Assembly: GCA_947385785.1 (NCBI GenBank)
Contig: CANDMH010000006.1
Location: 1 to 37,333 of the forward strand
Length of the DNA stretch: 37,333 nucleotides
Source of the DNA: an uncultured Lachnospiraceae bacterium
GTDB lineage: Bacteria; Bacillota; Clostridia; Lachnospirales; Lachnospiraceae
Direction of reading: 5' to 3'
Part shown: positions 15,551 through 24,203 of the stretch, in pieces
How the letters are laid out: the number at the start of each line of letters is the position of its first letter
Numbering within the stretch: the stretch's first letter is position 1
Program-made: the position numbers and the translations under genes
The notes under the pieces: model-generated
Told to the model about the DNA's origin: nothing
What the model saw: only the letters and a program-made list of their open reading frames with translations
Database searches by the model: none

Positions 15551-16270
15551 TCACAATAACGGCAGCATAACCTCAGTGGCAAACACCCCGTTTTCCGTCT
15601 GGCGGTTCAGAAAGCCGCCGTATTTCTGCACGATACTGTCAATCCGAAGCAGCCCGAAGCCATGGTGCCCCTGCTTGTCAGAAGCGAAATGTCCTCCGGC
15701 TTTCTTCGCCTGGCCGTTCATGGAATTGGTGACGGAGATGTAGAGCTGCTTTTTCACGATGTCAATGTAAATCCGGATGAACCGTTCCGGTTCGGGTATC
15801 TGCATGCAGGCTTCCATGGCATTGTCCAGCAGATTCCCGATCAGCACGGACAGGTCAATGCTGGAAATGGGGATATCCTTCGGCACCAGGGCCGTGGCGT
15901 CCGTCTGGATATGCCGTTCCTGAATCAGGGTCAGCTTGCTGTTCAATATGGCGTCCACCATCACATTCCCGGTCTTCAGCACCGTGTCCACCGTGCGCAG
16001 GTCTTCCTCCAGGCGGTCCAGATAGAGGGAGGCCTGTTCGTACTGTGCCATGTCCATATGGGCTTTCAGAGTCTGGATATGGTTGTGGTAATCATGCCGC
16101 CAGCCCCGCATTTTACGGTACATTGTCTCTACTTCATCGTAATGCCGGTTTACCAGGTCATTCTGGAACCGGGAAATCCGCCGGTTCACATACCAGGGCA
16201 TGGCGAAGAGCCACAGGAGTATATTGAGCAGGACCAGGACTGCAAATACTGCGATAATCTGCCAGTTCAT
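15551..16270 (-). CDS. Short GHKL sensor histidine kinase with one membrane helix
   Basis: This is an AgrC/LytS-like kinase of about 239 residues, the partner of the LytTR regulator encoded just upstream on the same strand. A single hydrophobic helix (residues about 4-25, IIAVFAVLVLLNILLWLFAM) is followed directly by the phospho-acceptor helix WRHDYHNHIQTL (His59), TGNVMVDAILNSK, the N-box IGNLLDNAMEAC and the glycine box HHGFGLLRID. It lacks the multi-pass sensor part of AgrC, so a signal would have to be sensed through the membrane helix or a partner. The frame opens at 16375 inside the regulator gene, but ATG 16270, preceded by AAGAGAGAAAG, gives the correct membrane start. Confidence 0.88.
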   Translation of the reverse strand: MNWQIIAVFAVLVLLNILLWLFAMPWYVNRRISRFQNDLVNRHYDEVETMYRKMRGWRHDYHNHIQTLKAHMDMAQYEQASLYLDRLEEDLRTVDTVLKTGNVMVDAILNSKLTLIQERHIQTDATALVPKDIPISSIDLSVLIGNLLDNAMEACMQIPEPERFIRIYIDIVKKQLYISVTNSMNGQAKKAGGHFASDKQGHHGFGLLRIDSIVQKYGGFLNRQTENGVFATEVMLPLL

Positions 16271-16340
16271 TTGACTTTCTCTCTTTCGGCATTTTGAAGG
16301 CACTTCCGAAGGGTTCAGGGACTGCGTGTGCGGGAGTTCT

Positions 16341-17072
16341 TCAGCGCGCGGCACGCCGGAACACGGAATCTTCATGCAGGGCGATAAAAGATTGATTTAC
16401 CTTTTTCTGGGCGCTGCGGCTTAAGGGCAGCCTGCGATTGTCATCGAGCACCAGTTCCGTCTTCAGGATGGCGCAGATATGTCCCGCGTTTACAAGATAA
16501 GAGCGATGGCAGCGCAGGAATTCCGGCTGACCGGACAGGAACCGTTCCAACTCCCCGATGGAGGAATGCAGCGTATATTCATGGTCGGCTGTATATAGAA
16601 TACACCAGTGAGCCTGTGCTTCCAGATACCAGATTCTGGAAGGCGGAAGGGAGAGCGGCCCGTCTTCGGTCTGGAATAACAGCCGCTGTTCCTGGCGGCG
16701 GCTTTTCTCCCTCAGCCTGTCCAGCAGGGAGAAAAGCTTTTCCTTTCGTATGGGCTTTAAGAGATAGTGAAGTGCGGCTACCTCGTAACCCTGGGCCATA
16801 TATTTTTCATATCCGGTGACGAAGAGGATGGGGATTTCCTCGTCCTCTTTTCGGATGTGTGCCGCCAGTTCCATGCCGTTTTGCTGCCCCATCTCAATAT
16901 CCAGTATCAGCAGGTCAAAAGCTCTGTCCTCTTCCCAGGCAAAGGAAAACGCTTCGGCACTTGCGAACAGTTCGGTTTTTAACGACGTACCGCTTATCCG
17001 TGCCCATTCTGCCAGATATTTCTGCAACAGCTGCTGCTGTGCTTTTTCATCGTCACATATTGCGATCCGCAT
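16341..17072 (-). CDS. LytTR-family response regulator
   Basis: This two-domain regulator of 243 residues has a receiver at about 1-120: acidic pair CDDEK (Asp7, Asp8), phospho-acceptor Asp58 in LLILDIEMG, Thr86 in FVTGY and Lys106 in LLKPIRK. A LytTR DNA-binding domain follows at about 138-235 (IWYLEAQAHWCILYTADHEY, then FLRCHRSYLVN and RRLPLSRSAQKKV), the classic FxRxHRSxLVN motif. It should bind paired direct repeats upstream of target promoters; the repeat at 6849-6885 is one candidate in this window. Its stop lies 70 bp before the kinase start, so the two form an operon led by the promoter at 17133-17161. The neighbouring genes show no obvious regulon. Confidence 0.93.
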   Translation of the reverse strand: MRIAICDDEKAQQQLLQKYLAEWARISGTSLKTELFASAEAFSFAWEEDRAFDLLILDIEMGQQNGMELAAHIRKEDEEIPILFVTGYEKYMAQGYEVAALHYLLKPIRKEKLFSLLDRLREKSRRQEQRLLFQTEDGPLSLPPSRIWYLEAQAHWCILYTADHEYTLHSSIGELERFLSGQPEFLRCHRSYLVNAGHICAILKTELVLDDNRRLPLSRSAQKKVNQSFIALHEDSVFRRAAR

Positions 17073-17132
17073 GGAGACCTCACTTCCTTACGCACTTCCA
17101 GTGTATTGCTGCTTCCTGTTTCAGGCAGATTG

Positions 17133-17161
17133 ATTATAGCATGAAAAAATCCTGTCGGCAA
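17133..17161 (-). promoter_or_regulatory. Sigma-A promoter of the two-component operon
   Basis: On the minus strand, TTGCCG (17161-17156), a 17-bp spacer, and TATAAT (17138-17133). The regulator start at 17072 lies about 55 bases downstream, with AGTGAGG as ribosome site. Confidence 0.6.
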
Positions 17162-17204
17162 TGGTATCTTTCAGGGATTTTCGCAGGGCATTTTGCGCTT
17201 ACGT

Positions 17205-17552
17205 TCAAAAGACCGCAGCATCTTCAGGCAGTTGTCGCGGATCTTTTTCCAGAATCGCCCGGCACTTTTCGGCTAATTTCAGCGGGAACTGCTTCTCAGC
17301 TTCATAGCCTTCTTTTTCAAGATCGCGGGCAATCCCAAGCCACATATCATAAGCCTTGTCATACTCGCCCAATTCCTCATAGCAGAACCCCTTTAATGTT
17401 TTTGCAGGCATCGCCCCCATAGACATATAAAGCTGCTTTATCAGGAAATTTAACGAGGGCTTTAGTGTTAAAAAGGGGCTTGATTGGCAATTGTTACTGC
17501 GCGTGAGTATAAATTGCAGTTTATGCGTCTCCGGATACCATTCGTGCGCCAT
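17205..17552 (-). pseudogene. Probable 3' fragment of a helical-repeat (TPR-like) protein
   Basis: The last 70 residues read as a helical hairpin (AKTLKGFCYEELGEYDKAYD, then MWLGIARDLEKEGYEAEKQF), much like a single tetratricopeptide unit. The first 40 residues (RSNNCQSSPFLTLKPSLNF) have no such character and look like non-coding sequence read through. No good ribosome site precedes ATG 17552 or the inner ATGs at 17426 and 17420. I take it as the remaining end of a longer gene. It is transcribed toward the two-component promoter. A functional small protein cannot be ruled out. Confidence 0.35.
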
Positions 17553-17684
17553 TTTACATTTTTGCCCCGGGATGTGGTATCCTTATAGTACATTATATTT
17601 CAGAGCCGTCAGAATTTACCGGCCTGCCCGGGCCGGGATTATGGGCGGCCTTTCTGTCACATGACTGCAAAGCAATTGGGCATA

Positions 17685-17730
17685 CAGTAATAGCCTCTCG
17701 GAGTCTTTTTGCAGAAAATGGCGGTTACTG
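17685..17730. repeat. Imperfect palindrome upstream of the exporter genes
   Basis: CAGTAATAGCC at 17685-17695 is mirrored imperfectly by GGCGGTTACTG ending at 17730, around TCTTTTTGCAGAAAATGG. It lies in a 288-bp intergenic stretch with no gene. It could be a repeat or an operator; the sequence does not decide. Confidence 0.35.
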
Positions 17731-17841
17731 ATTTGGGGGTTCCGTAAAAGGTGGAGGAATCAGCAAAATCGGAATCTTAAAAGGCCTGAAAAACGCGGCT
17801 TAGAGATTCTGAGAGTATATAGTATAAACCAGGAGGCAGCA

Positions 17842-19728
17842 ATGATTGAAGAAAATCGCGTTTTCGGAGCGCAGAAAAAACAGAAATATGGCATGCTCAG
17901 CAATGCCTGCTATCATCTGCGGGCAGAGTGGGAGGCGGATAAGGGGCTTGTACTGGGGCAGTGCGGAATGATTCTGCCTACCGTGGCGGGAGCCTTTCTG
18001 GGGGCGCTGCTGCCCTCGGAGGCGGTGCGCGGCCTGGAGGAGGGATGGCCTGTGGGGAAACTGATTGTGTGGCTGGCTCTGTTAGCGGGGATTCTGTGGA
18101 TATGCCATGTGACGGGGCGGACACTGGGGTATGCCGTGGAGATGAGAGGGAATGTGAGCTTTTTCTATTATAAGAAAAAGGTGTACCGCAAAATCATGTA
18201 TATGGATTATGATGTGATGGAGCAGGAGCAGTCGGTGAGCGGAAATGTGTGGAAGGCGCTGCGCTCCGGAGACGATTTTCAGTCAGCGGCAAAAGAGTTT
18301 CCGTCGGTTGCCATCGGCCTGCTGGGCATGGTGCTTTACGGCATTTTCATTGCGGGCAGAAGCTGGGCGCTCCTGGTTCTGATGTCTGTCGTCATATGGC
18401 TGAAATCCAGACTGGCCATGCTGGCGCGCAGAAAGCACCGGGAGGAGCACGGCGCGCTGAGCAGATACGCCAAGGAAGCTGCCTATATCAGCAGGCAGTC
18501 CAGGGAGAGCAGAGCCGGGAAGGATATCCGTATATACGGTATGGCGGAGCTGTTTCTGGGGAAATACGACAATGCGCTGAAAGGGATGGACAGAGTTTTC
18601 AAGAAGATACACAACTGGTATCTGGGCACTGGTATAGCCATGAATTTCGGCACCTTTGTGCTGAATTCCGCTTCTTACCTGTATCTGACGTATCTGGTGA
18701 CGAAGGGGGAGCTGAGCGCGTCGGCTTTCGTGCTGTATATTGGGCTGGTGGCAGGATTTTCCGACTATTTCGGCATGGTGAACCGCTCCCTGATGAATCT
18801 GAATCCTTTCTGCGTCTCTGTCAGCTATATCAGGGAGTTTCTGGAAGTGAAGGATAAGTGGCCCCTGCGGGACAGGATGGGGCAGGGGCAGCTGGCGCGG
18901 CTGAAGGCACAGGGCGTGAAGGTGGAATTCAGAGATGTTTCCTATACTTATGCGGGAAAGGAGAATCCCACCCTTTCCCATATAAACCTGACCATTTATC
19001 CGGGAGAGAAGCTGGCGCTGCTGGGGCTGAACGGTGCGGGCAAGACGACTCTGGTGAAGCTGCTCTGCGGGTTTTATGAGCCTACGGAGGGTACGGTGCT
19101 TTTAAATGACATCCCTGTCAGAAAATATAACCGGGAGGAATACTACAGCCTGATTGGGGTGCTGTTTCAGGATGCCACGCTGCTTCCTTTCTCGCTGGAT
19201 GAGAATCTGACGGGAGGCAGAAGCAGTGAGACGGACAGGAAGTGGCTGGATTCGGCACTGACGCTGTCCGGATTTCGGGAAAAGTACTATGCCCTGCCGA
19301 AACAGGGAGGCACAAAACTGGTGAAGGAAGTGAATCCGGACGCTTTGGATTTTTCCGGAGGGGAGCGGCAGAAGATGCTGTTTGCCAGAGCCTTGTATAA
19401 GGATGCGCCCCTTTTGATTCTGGACGAGCCTACGGCGGCGCTGGACCCCATAGCGGAAAATGAACTGTATCAGAATTTCGGAGAGGCGGCAAGGGGGCGG
19501 ACCTGCGTCTATATTTCCCACCGTCTGTCCAGTACCCGCTTCTGTGACCGCATTGTTCTTCTGGAGCAGGGCAGGATTGTGGAGGAGGGCACCCATGCGT
19601 CCCTGATGGAGGGCGATACCAGGTATGCCAGGCTATATGAGCTTCAGAGCCAGTACTACCGGGATGAGAAGGCGCGGGAGAAGCGGGCGGCGGATATGGG
19701 AGATCTCGTAATGCATACTTACGATTGA
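17842..19728 (+). CDS. ABC exporter half-transporter, first of a pair
   Basis: A single chain of 628 residues combines an N-terminal membrane domain with a C-terminal ATPase domain. Membrane segments are visible near 40-65, 70-95, 150-185 and 255-300 (GTFVLNSASYLYLTYLVT). The ATPase part has Walker A LGLNGAGKTT (near 395-402), Q-loop VLFQDATLLP, signature FSGGERQKM (504-512), Walker B LLILDEPTAALDP and H-loop YISHRLSST. The substrate is unknown; peptide, lipid or drug export are the usual roles. The start has AGGAGG seven bases upstream. The next gene encodes a similar half-transporter, so a heterodimer is likely. The repeat arm begins straight after the stop. Confidence 0.93.
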   Translation: MIEENRVFGAQKKQKYGMLSNACYHLRAEWEADKGLVLGQCGMILPTVAGAFLGALLPSEAVRGLEEGWPVGKLIVWLALLAGILWICHVTGRTLGYAVEMRGNVSFFYYKKKVYRKIMYMDYDVMEQEQSVSGNVWKALRSGDDFQSAAKEFPSVAIGLLGMVLYGIFIAGRSWALLVLMSVVIWLKSRLAMLARRKHREEHGALSRYAKEAAYISRQSRESRAGKDIRIYGMAELFLGKYDNALKGMDRVFKKIHNWYLGTGIAMNFGTFVLNSASYLYLTYLVTKGELSASAFVLYIGLVAGFSDYFGMVNRSLMNLNPFCVSVSYIREFLEVKDKWPLRDRMGQGQLARLKAQGVKVEFRDVSYTYAGKENPTLSHINLTIYPGEKLALLGLNGAGKTTLVKLLCGFYEPTEGTVLLNDIPVRKYNREEYYSLIGVLFQDATLLPFSLDENLTGGRSSETDRKWLDSALTLSGFREKYYALPKQGGTKLVKEVNPDALDFSGGERQKMLFARALYKDAPLLILDEPTAALDPIAENELYQNFGEAARGRTCVYISHRLSSTRFCDRIVLLEQGRIVEEGTHASLMEGDTRYARLYELQSQYYRDEKAREKRAADMGDLVMHTYD

Positions 19729-19730
19729 AA

Positions 19731-19776
19731 ACATTTTTAAACTTGCAGCGGTTATTTTCCGACAGTTCCTGACAAG
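19731..19776 (+). repeat. Right-arm half copy of the palindromic element
   Basis: TTAAACTTGCAGCGGTTATT, then TTCCGACAGTTCCTGAC, matches the right arm of the copy at 11536. It begins directly behind the exporter stop codon at 19728. Confidence 0.6.
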
Positions 19777-19906
19777 TGAGCGCCGGCGCAATGCGGGGCA
19801 GAAAGGCGGCGCAGGGCTGGAGGCGGGAACGGGATGCGGAAAATTGCGCCCGGGTGGACAGAGACGGAAGCAGTGGCAGGAAAGACTTCGTACTCGGAGC
19901 GCATCG

Positions 19907-20011
19907 TAAGGAAGTGTCACGAAATAAATTTGCAGGTTTCCGCACGGGAAGGCGCATATATACTGGTGCTTCGCTCCTGAAAGTGCAAATTTATTTCCAG
20001 ACAATTTCCAA
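19907..20011 (+). repeat. Palindromic element, diverged complete copy
   Basis: TAAGGAAGTGTCACGAAATA and AATTTGCAGG on the left mirror TGCAAATTTATTTCCAGACA and ATTTCC on the right. The arm ends match the 11536 family, but the centre differs. It lies in the 303-bp gap between the two exporter genes, ending about 20 bases before the next start codon. Between the two repeat copies (19777-19906) I see no gene. Confidence 0.7.
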
Positions 20012-20031
20012 CGGGAAAAGGAGGGGCTGAC

Positions 20032-21867
20032 ATGAGCAGGAAAAATGCGGAAAACAAAATAGAAAGATACGCGGCGGTGGCGCAGGTCATAGGGTATTTT
20101 ATCCAAAAATGCAGGGCGGCATTCTGGATTGTGACCTTCACTGCCGTGGTGGAGGGGCTGTATCCGTACATTGTCATGATACTGATGGGGATGCTGCTGG
20201 ACGGTATCCGGGGAGGGCTGGGCTTTGAAAGGCTGGCGTTTTATATTCTGGCGGCATTTGGGATACAGTTTATCAGCGGGAGTATCTGCTGTGCCTGCAG
20301 GCAGTATTATAATCGTAAATACGAATATATCCACGAGATAGAAGGGGAATGGCTGAACCGGAAAGGCTTTACCATGGACTATGAATATCTGGAGGATGTG
20401 AGGGTACAGGAGCTTCGGACCAGGGGAGAGGAAGCCTGGACGGGGGTGGCCGGATGGGCCATGTATCAGTACGAGTCCTGTCTCTCATCGGTCATCGCCG
20501 TGCTGGCGGCGGTGGTCCTGCTGATTCCTCTTCTGGCAGGAGGGATGGAAGGCGGCGTTTCTGCGCAGTCCGTTTTGTCCACTTTGCTTCTGGGGGCTGC
20601 GACCGGCGGGCTGATGCTCCTGAATTACCGGAAAAACAGACAATACAGCCAGAAAATACAGGAAATATACAACAGCACGGCAGATATCGGAAACCGGACG
20701 GGCTACTATCACGATATCCTGGCTGCCGCGGAGGGGCAGAAGGACCTGCGCTGTTACGGGCAGCAGGAGGCCATACTGGAGGATGTACATCGTGTGTGGA
20801 TACGGTATCTGAAAGAATGTAAGCGGCTGGTCGGAATCAGCGGCAGACAAATTGCGGCGGACCAGACCGTAACGGAGCTTTCGGGGCTGCTGGTGTATGT
20901 GTTTACCAGTGTTCAGGCCATGCTTGGCATCATCACCGTGGGACAGGTGTTGACCTGTTCTTCCAGTATTATAAGGCTGTCATCGTCTCTGGCGAATCTG
21001 GCCGGGAATATGGGCTCCATGGAGCGGATTATTATGCTGAGCCAGGATCAGAAGAAGTATATGGAACTGGAAAAGCGCAAGCAGGTGGGGACGATACCGC
21101 TGGAAAAGCGCCGGGACAACCGCTTCAAAGTACAGTTCGAGCATGTGTCCTTCCGGTATCCAGGATCTGACAGAGATGTCATAAAGGATCTGAACCTGGA
21201 ATTCATTATTGGGGAGCGCATGGCCCTGGTGGGAAGAAACGGCTCCGGCAAGAGTACTTTCATCAAACTGCTCTGCCGTCTGTATGATGTGACGGAGGGC
21301 TGCATCAAGGTAAACGGCATTGACATCCGCAAATATGATTACAGGGAATACTGCAATCTCTTCTCCGTGGTGTTCCAGGATTTCAGTATTTTCGCAATCT
21401 CTGTGGGAGAAAATATCGCGGCTTCCGTTCAGGTGGATGAGGACAGGGCGCTGGATGCCCTGGACCGGGCCGGGGTGGGAGTGCGGGTCAGACAGCTTCC
21501 GGAGGGGCTTGCCGTCTGCGTGGGAAAGGACTTCGACGAAAATGGGGTGACTTTCTCCGGCGGGGAGAAGCAGAAGATGGCCATAGCCAGGGCGATCTAC
21601 AAGGATGCTCCCTTCGTTATCATGGACGAACCCACCGCCGCCCTGGACCCGCAGGCGGAGTGCGAGGTGTTCGCGGGCTTTGACAGGATGGTAGGCAATA
21701 AGACTGCGCTTTACATTTCCCACAGGCTGGCGTCCTGCCGGTTCTGCCAGGATATTCTGGTGTTTGACGCAGGCAGAGTGGTCCAGCGGGGCAGCCATGA
21801 GGAGCTGGCGCGGCAGGAGGGGCTGTATAAGGAATTGTGGGAGGCGCAGGCGCAGTATTATGCCTGA
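20032..21867 (+). CDS. ABC exporter half-transporter, second of a pair
   Basis: This 611-residue chain has the same plan as its upstream neighbour. The membrane part has hydrophobic segments near 20-60, 62-90, 145-170 (VIAVLAAVVLLIPLLAGG) and 285-315. The ATPase part has Walker A VGRNGSGKST (400-409), Q-loop VVFQDFSIFA, signature FSGGEKQKM (508-516), Walker B FVIMDEPTAALDP and H-loop YISHRLASC. The Walker motifs of both halves look intact, so neither site is obviously degenerate. AAAAGGAGGGG a few bases before the ATG is a strong ribosome site. Co-transcription with 17842 is likely despite the repeat-filled gap, as no terminator with a T run is seen there. Substrate unknown. Confidence 0.93.
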   Translation: MSRKNAENKIERYAAVAQVIGYFIQKCRAAFWIVTFTAVVEGLYPYIVMILMGMLLDGIRGGLGFERLAFYILAAFGIQFISGSICCACRQYYNRKYEYIHEIEGEWLNRKGFTMDYEYLEDVRVQELRTRGEEAWTGVAGWAMYQYESCLSSVIAVLAAVVLLIPLLAGGMEGGVSAQSVLSTLLLGAATGGLMLLNYRKNRQYSQKIQEIYNSTADIGNRTGYYHDILAAAEGQKDLRCYGQQEAILEDVHRVWIRYLKECKRLVGISGRQIAADQTVTELSGLLVYVFTSVQAMLGIITVGQVLTCSSSIIRLSSSLANLAGNMGSMERIIMLSQDQKKYMELEKRKQVGTIPLEKRRDNRFKVQFEHVSFRYPGSDRDVIKDLNLEFIIGERMALVGRNGSGKSTFIKLLCRLYDVTEGCIKVNGIDIRKYDYREYCNLFSVVFQDFSIFAISVGENIAASVQVDEDRALDALDRAGVGVRVRQLPEGLAVCVGKDFDENGVTFSGGEKQKMAIARAIYKDAPFVIMDEPTAALDPQAECEVFAGFDRMVGNKTALYISHRLASCRFCQDILVFDAGRVVQRGSHEELARQEGLYKELWEAQAQYYA

Positions 21868-22005
21868 CATACTTGTGGGTGTTTCTGCGATGCAGAACCA
21901 AAGAGCAACGTACTGGTCCGGAACGGGGCATAACGGTAAGCAGGCATACATTCTTCAGGTCCGGCATGATACGGATTCCGTCCAACGCCATCCTGGGGAC
22001 ATACA

Positions 22006-22021
22006 AAATATTATAATATTT
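22006..22021. promoter_or_regulatory. AT-rich perfect palindrome in the gap before the SGNH gene
   Basis: AAATATTATAATATTT is a perfect 16-bp palindrome, extended by partial symmetry to TACAAA/TTTGTA. It contains a TATAAT hexamer readable on either strand. The 368-bp gap 21868-22235 shows no gene; it also holds a left-arm fragment of the palindromic element at 22161-22190. Confidence 0.35.
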
Positions 22022-22235
22022 GTATTTGAACAGGTAGGAAAAGACAGGGAAGTGTGGTAGAATAAAACCATGCGGTGCCCTGTTTTTTGAATTGGGCCGG
22101 CATTGGGGGCCGGCATGGAAATCTGCCTGCACTTAGAGCGGGACGGAAAATTCCGGCGGCCTAAGGAAGTGTGAAAGGAAATGTTTCCTGTAGTTTTGGA
22201 GAAATTCTAATAAAGAAAGAGAGGATGACATAAGC

Positions 22236-22850
22236 ATGAGATATTTATTTCAGGGAGATTCCATTACAGACTGGGGACGGGGAAATTATGAAGATCCCCA
22301 TGCCACAGGATGCGGCTACCCCCGTATTCTGGAGGCGGAGCTTACGGCGCAGGACGGAGACTGCGAGGTGCTTAACTGCGGCATCAGCGGAAACAGAGTG
22401 GTGGATTTGCTGGCCAGATGGAAGAAAGACTGCCTGAACCTGAAGCCGGATGTTCTGACGATTTTTATCGGCGTAAATGACGTATGGCATGAATTGGGCA
22501 ACCAAAACGGCGTGGCTCCGGCGCTTTTTGAGGAGGTGTACCGGATTTTGCTCAGAGAGACATATGCTGCCCTGCCGAAGACGCGGGTTATTCTTATGGG
22601 AACCTTTGTCACTCACGGAACGGCCACGGACCCGGAGTGGGATACTTTCTATAACGAAGTAAAAATCCGCAGGGATATCACCCGCAGGCTGGCGGAGGAA
22701 TTTCATCTGGATTTTGTGGATTTGCAGCGGGTATTTGATGAGGCGCAGGAAAAGCAGCCTGCGGAGCACTGGACGATTGACGGCGTCCATCCCACTGCCG
22801 CAGGGCACTGGCTGATTTCCAGGGAGTGGAAGAAGACGGCGGGAGTATGA
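22236..22850 (+). CDS. SGNH/GDSL-family hydrolase, probable carbohydrate esterase
   Basis: This is a 204-residue enzyme of the SGNH hydrolase fold. All four blocks are present: FQGDSITDWG with the nucleophile Ser9, NCGISGNRVVDL with the oxyanion Gly, FIGVNDVWHE with Asn, and IDGVHPTAAGHWLIS with the catalytic Asp and His. Members related to this type often remove acetyl groups from plant or host polysaccharides; the lack of a signal peptide implies action on imported oligosaccharides. The start ATG is preceded by GAGAGGATG. It opens the plus-strand accessory cluster that also holds xylB and a sulfatase. Acetyl-esterase activity is inferred from family and context. Confidence 0.9.
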   Translation: MRYLFQGDSITDWGRGNYEDPHATGCGYPRILEAELTAQDGDCEVLNCGISGNRVVDLLARWKKDCLNLKPDVLTIFIGVNDVWHELGNQNGVAPALFEEVYRILLRETYAALPKTRVILMGTFVTHGTATDPEWDTFYNEVKIRRDITRRLAEEFHLDFVDLQRVFDEAQEKQPAEHWTIDGVHPTAAGHWLISREWKKTAGV

Positions 22851-22869
22851 CGGGAAAGCAGGTATCGCT

Positions 22870-23376
22870 ATGAACAATCTTGTCTTAACGGATATGGCAG
22901 GTGCTTATATCGAGCACTCCATGGTCATTACAAATTTTGTCAGTATTGTAAGCAATCAGCTGAAAAACAGTTTGTGCCGTGTGTTCCCGGATAATGTTCA
23001 GTATACATGGTGGCTCGATAATGAAAAGAAAACTGTGATTCCTGACGCATCCATCAATTGCCAGGTCAGATCAAGGCGGGGCAATACGTTCGTAAATGCG
23101 CCTCAGTTTGTGATGGAAGTTCTCTCCGATTCGACAAAGGAATATGACAGGACGGGTAAAAAGGAGATTTATCGCAGAGAAGAAATTAACGAATACTGGA
23201 TTGTTGACTGGCAGAATCGAAAGGTAGAAATATATAATCTTGACTATGACGAAAAAGGAGAGCCACAGTACTTTCTTTTTAATACGGTTGCGGAAAAGAA
23301 TAAAGAGGAACTGCGAATCGTTCATTTTCCGCATGTTAAGGTGGATTTCGACGAACTGTTTGATATTGAATGGTAA
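22870..23376 (+). CDS. Uma2-family (DUF820) PD-(D/E)XK nuclease-like protein
   Basis: This 168-residue protein matches Uma2/DUF820, a PD-(D/E)XK nuclease-fold family found in scattered, often multiple copies, with no settled function. The core is visible: VIPDASI with Asp59, FVMEVLSDSTKEYDRTGKK with Glu83 and a downstream Lys, and INEYWIVDWQNRKVEIY, the typical EYWxVD strand. The N-terminal segment is shorter than in cyanobacterial members. It begins 20 bp after the SGNH gene and may be co-transcribed. A complete copy of the palindromic element starts directly behind the stop codons (TAATAA). Nuclease activity is an inference from the fold. Confidence 0.85.
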   Translation: MNNLVLTDMAGAYIEHSMVITNFVSIVSNQLKNSLCRVFPDNVQYTWWLDNEKKTVIPDASINCQVRSRRGNTFVNAPQFVMEVLSDSTKEYDRTGKKEIYRREEINEYWIVDWQNRKVEIYNLDYDEKGEPQYFLFNTVAEKNKEELRIVHFPHVKVDFDELFDIEW

Positions 23377-23483
23377 TAAGGAAGTGTCTACAAATAACTG
23401 CTACGAGTTTAAAGCTGTTTTTCTTATATTTCCGGGCTTTTGCATAAAGAAATTGTAGCAGTTATTTTCCGACAATTCCTAAG
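23377..23483 (+). repeat. Palindromic intergenic element, complete copy
   Basis: The left arm TAAGGAAGTGTCTACAAATA and right arm GCAGTTATTTTCCGACAATT are near-identical to the copy at 11536-11643; the centres (TTTCCGGGCTTTTGCATAAA here) differ at several positions. It begins on the base after the Uma2 stop codon. Confidence 0.8.
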
Positions 23484-23510
23484 TAAAAACCGATATGGAG
23501 GAATGAGAAG

Positions 23511-24167
23511 ATGGAGATTTTAAAGGTGACAGACCCTGCATTCAGAAAATACGGCAGGGTAATCGACAACGTGGATTTTACCGGACTGGTGGAGGCGCTG
23601 AAGAAGACGCCCTGCCCTGAGGATGTAGTTTACGAGCCCTCGGTGGAGACATTGGAAGCCCTTCCCGTAATGGAAGAGCTTTCCAGGATTGTGTACGGGG
23701 AGATGCCCATCCAGATCGGATACTGCAACGGACATAATGTGATGCTGAATGCCCTGGAGTATCACCGGGATTCCGAGATCAACGTTGCCGCGACAGATGC
23801 CGTGCTGATGCTGGGACTTCTGACGGATGTGGAGGCGGACCATACCTATGATACTTCCAAAGTACAGGCTTTCCTGGTACCGGCGGGAACGGCTGTGGAA
23901 GTTTATGCCACCACGCTGCATTATGCGCCCTGTCATGTAGAGACATGCGGCTTTCAGGTGGCAATCGTGCTTCCCAGAGGGACAAACTATCCGCTGAAAG
24001 GGAGCCATGCAAAGGTGGCGGAAGCCAGATGCGGCGATGGCGTTTCCAACGAGGATGCCATGCTTACCGCGGTGAACAAATGGCTTATCGGCCATGCGGA
24101 GGGCGGACTGGATGAGGGAAGCTTTCTTGGACTGAAGGGGAAGAATCTGTGTCTGACGGAAGATTGA
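23511..24167 (+). CDS. DUF4867 family protein, cupin-like, paired with xylulokinase
   Basis: This 218-residue protein matches my recollection of DUF4867, a family found next to sugar kinases in Clostridia and without a proven reaction. The sequence suggests a cupin-type metal site: LEYHRDSEINVA, then VQAFLVPAGTAVEVYATTLH, then YAPCHVETCGFQVAIVLPRG, with His, Asp, Glu and two later His as candidate ligands. The arrangement resembles ureidoglycolate-lyase-like and sugar-isomerase-like cupins, so an isomerase or epimerase step feeding the kinase is plausible but unproven. The ATG start has GGAGGAATGAG upstream. xylB follows after 36 bp, so the two form an operon. Confidence 0.75.
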   Translation: MEILKVTDPAFRKYGRVIDNVDFTGLVEALKKTPCPEDVVYEPSVETLEALPVMEELSRIVYGEMPIQIGYCNGHNVMLNALEYHRDSEINVAATDAVLMLGLLTDVEADHTYDTSKVQAFLVPAGTAVEVYATTLHYAPCHVETCGFQVAIVLPRGTNYPLKGSHAKVAEARCGDGVSNEDAMLTAVNKWLIGHAEGGLDEGSFLGLKGKNLCLTED

Positions 24168-24203
24168 CGGGAGTGACAATACAATTCAATGGGAGAATAA
24201 GCC

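Noticed and set aside
15543..15567. Hairpin TGCTGCCGT/ACGGCAGCA at the kinase stop as terminator
   Set aside because: No T run follows on the minus strand; part of the stem is coding sequence.
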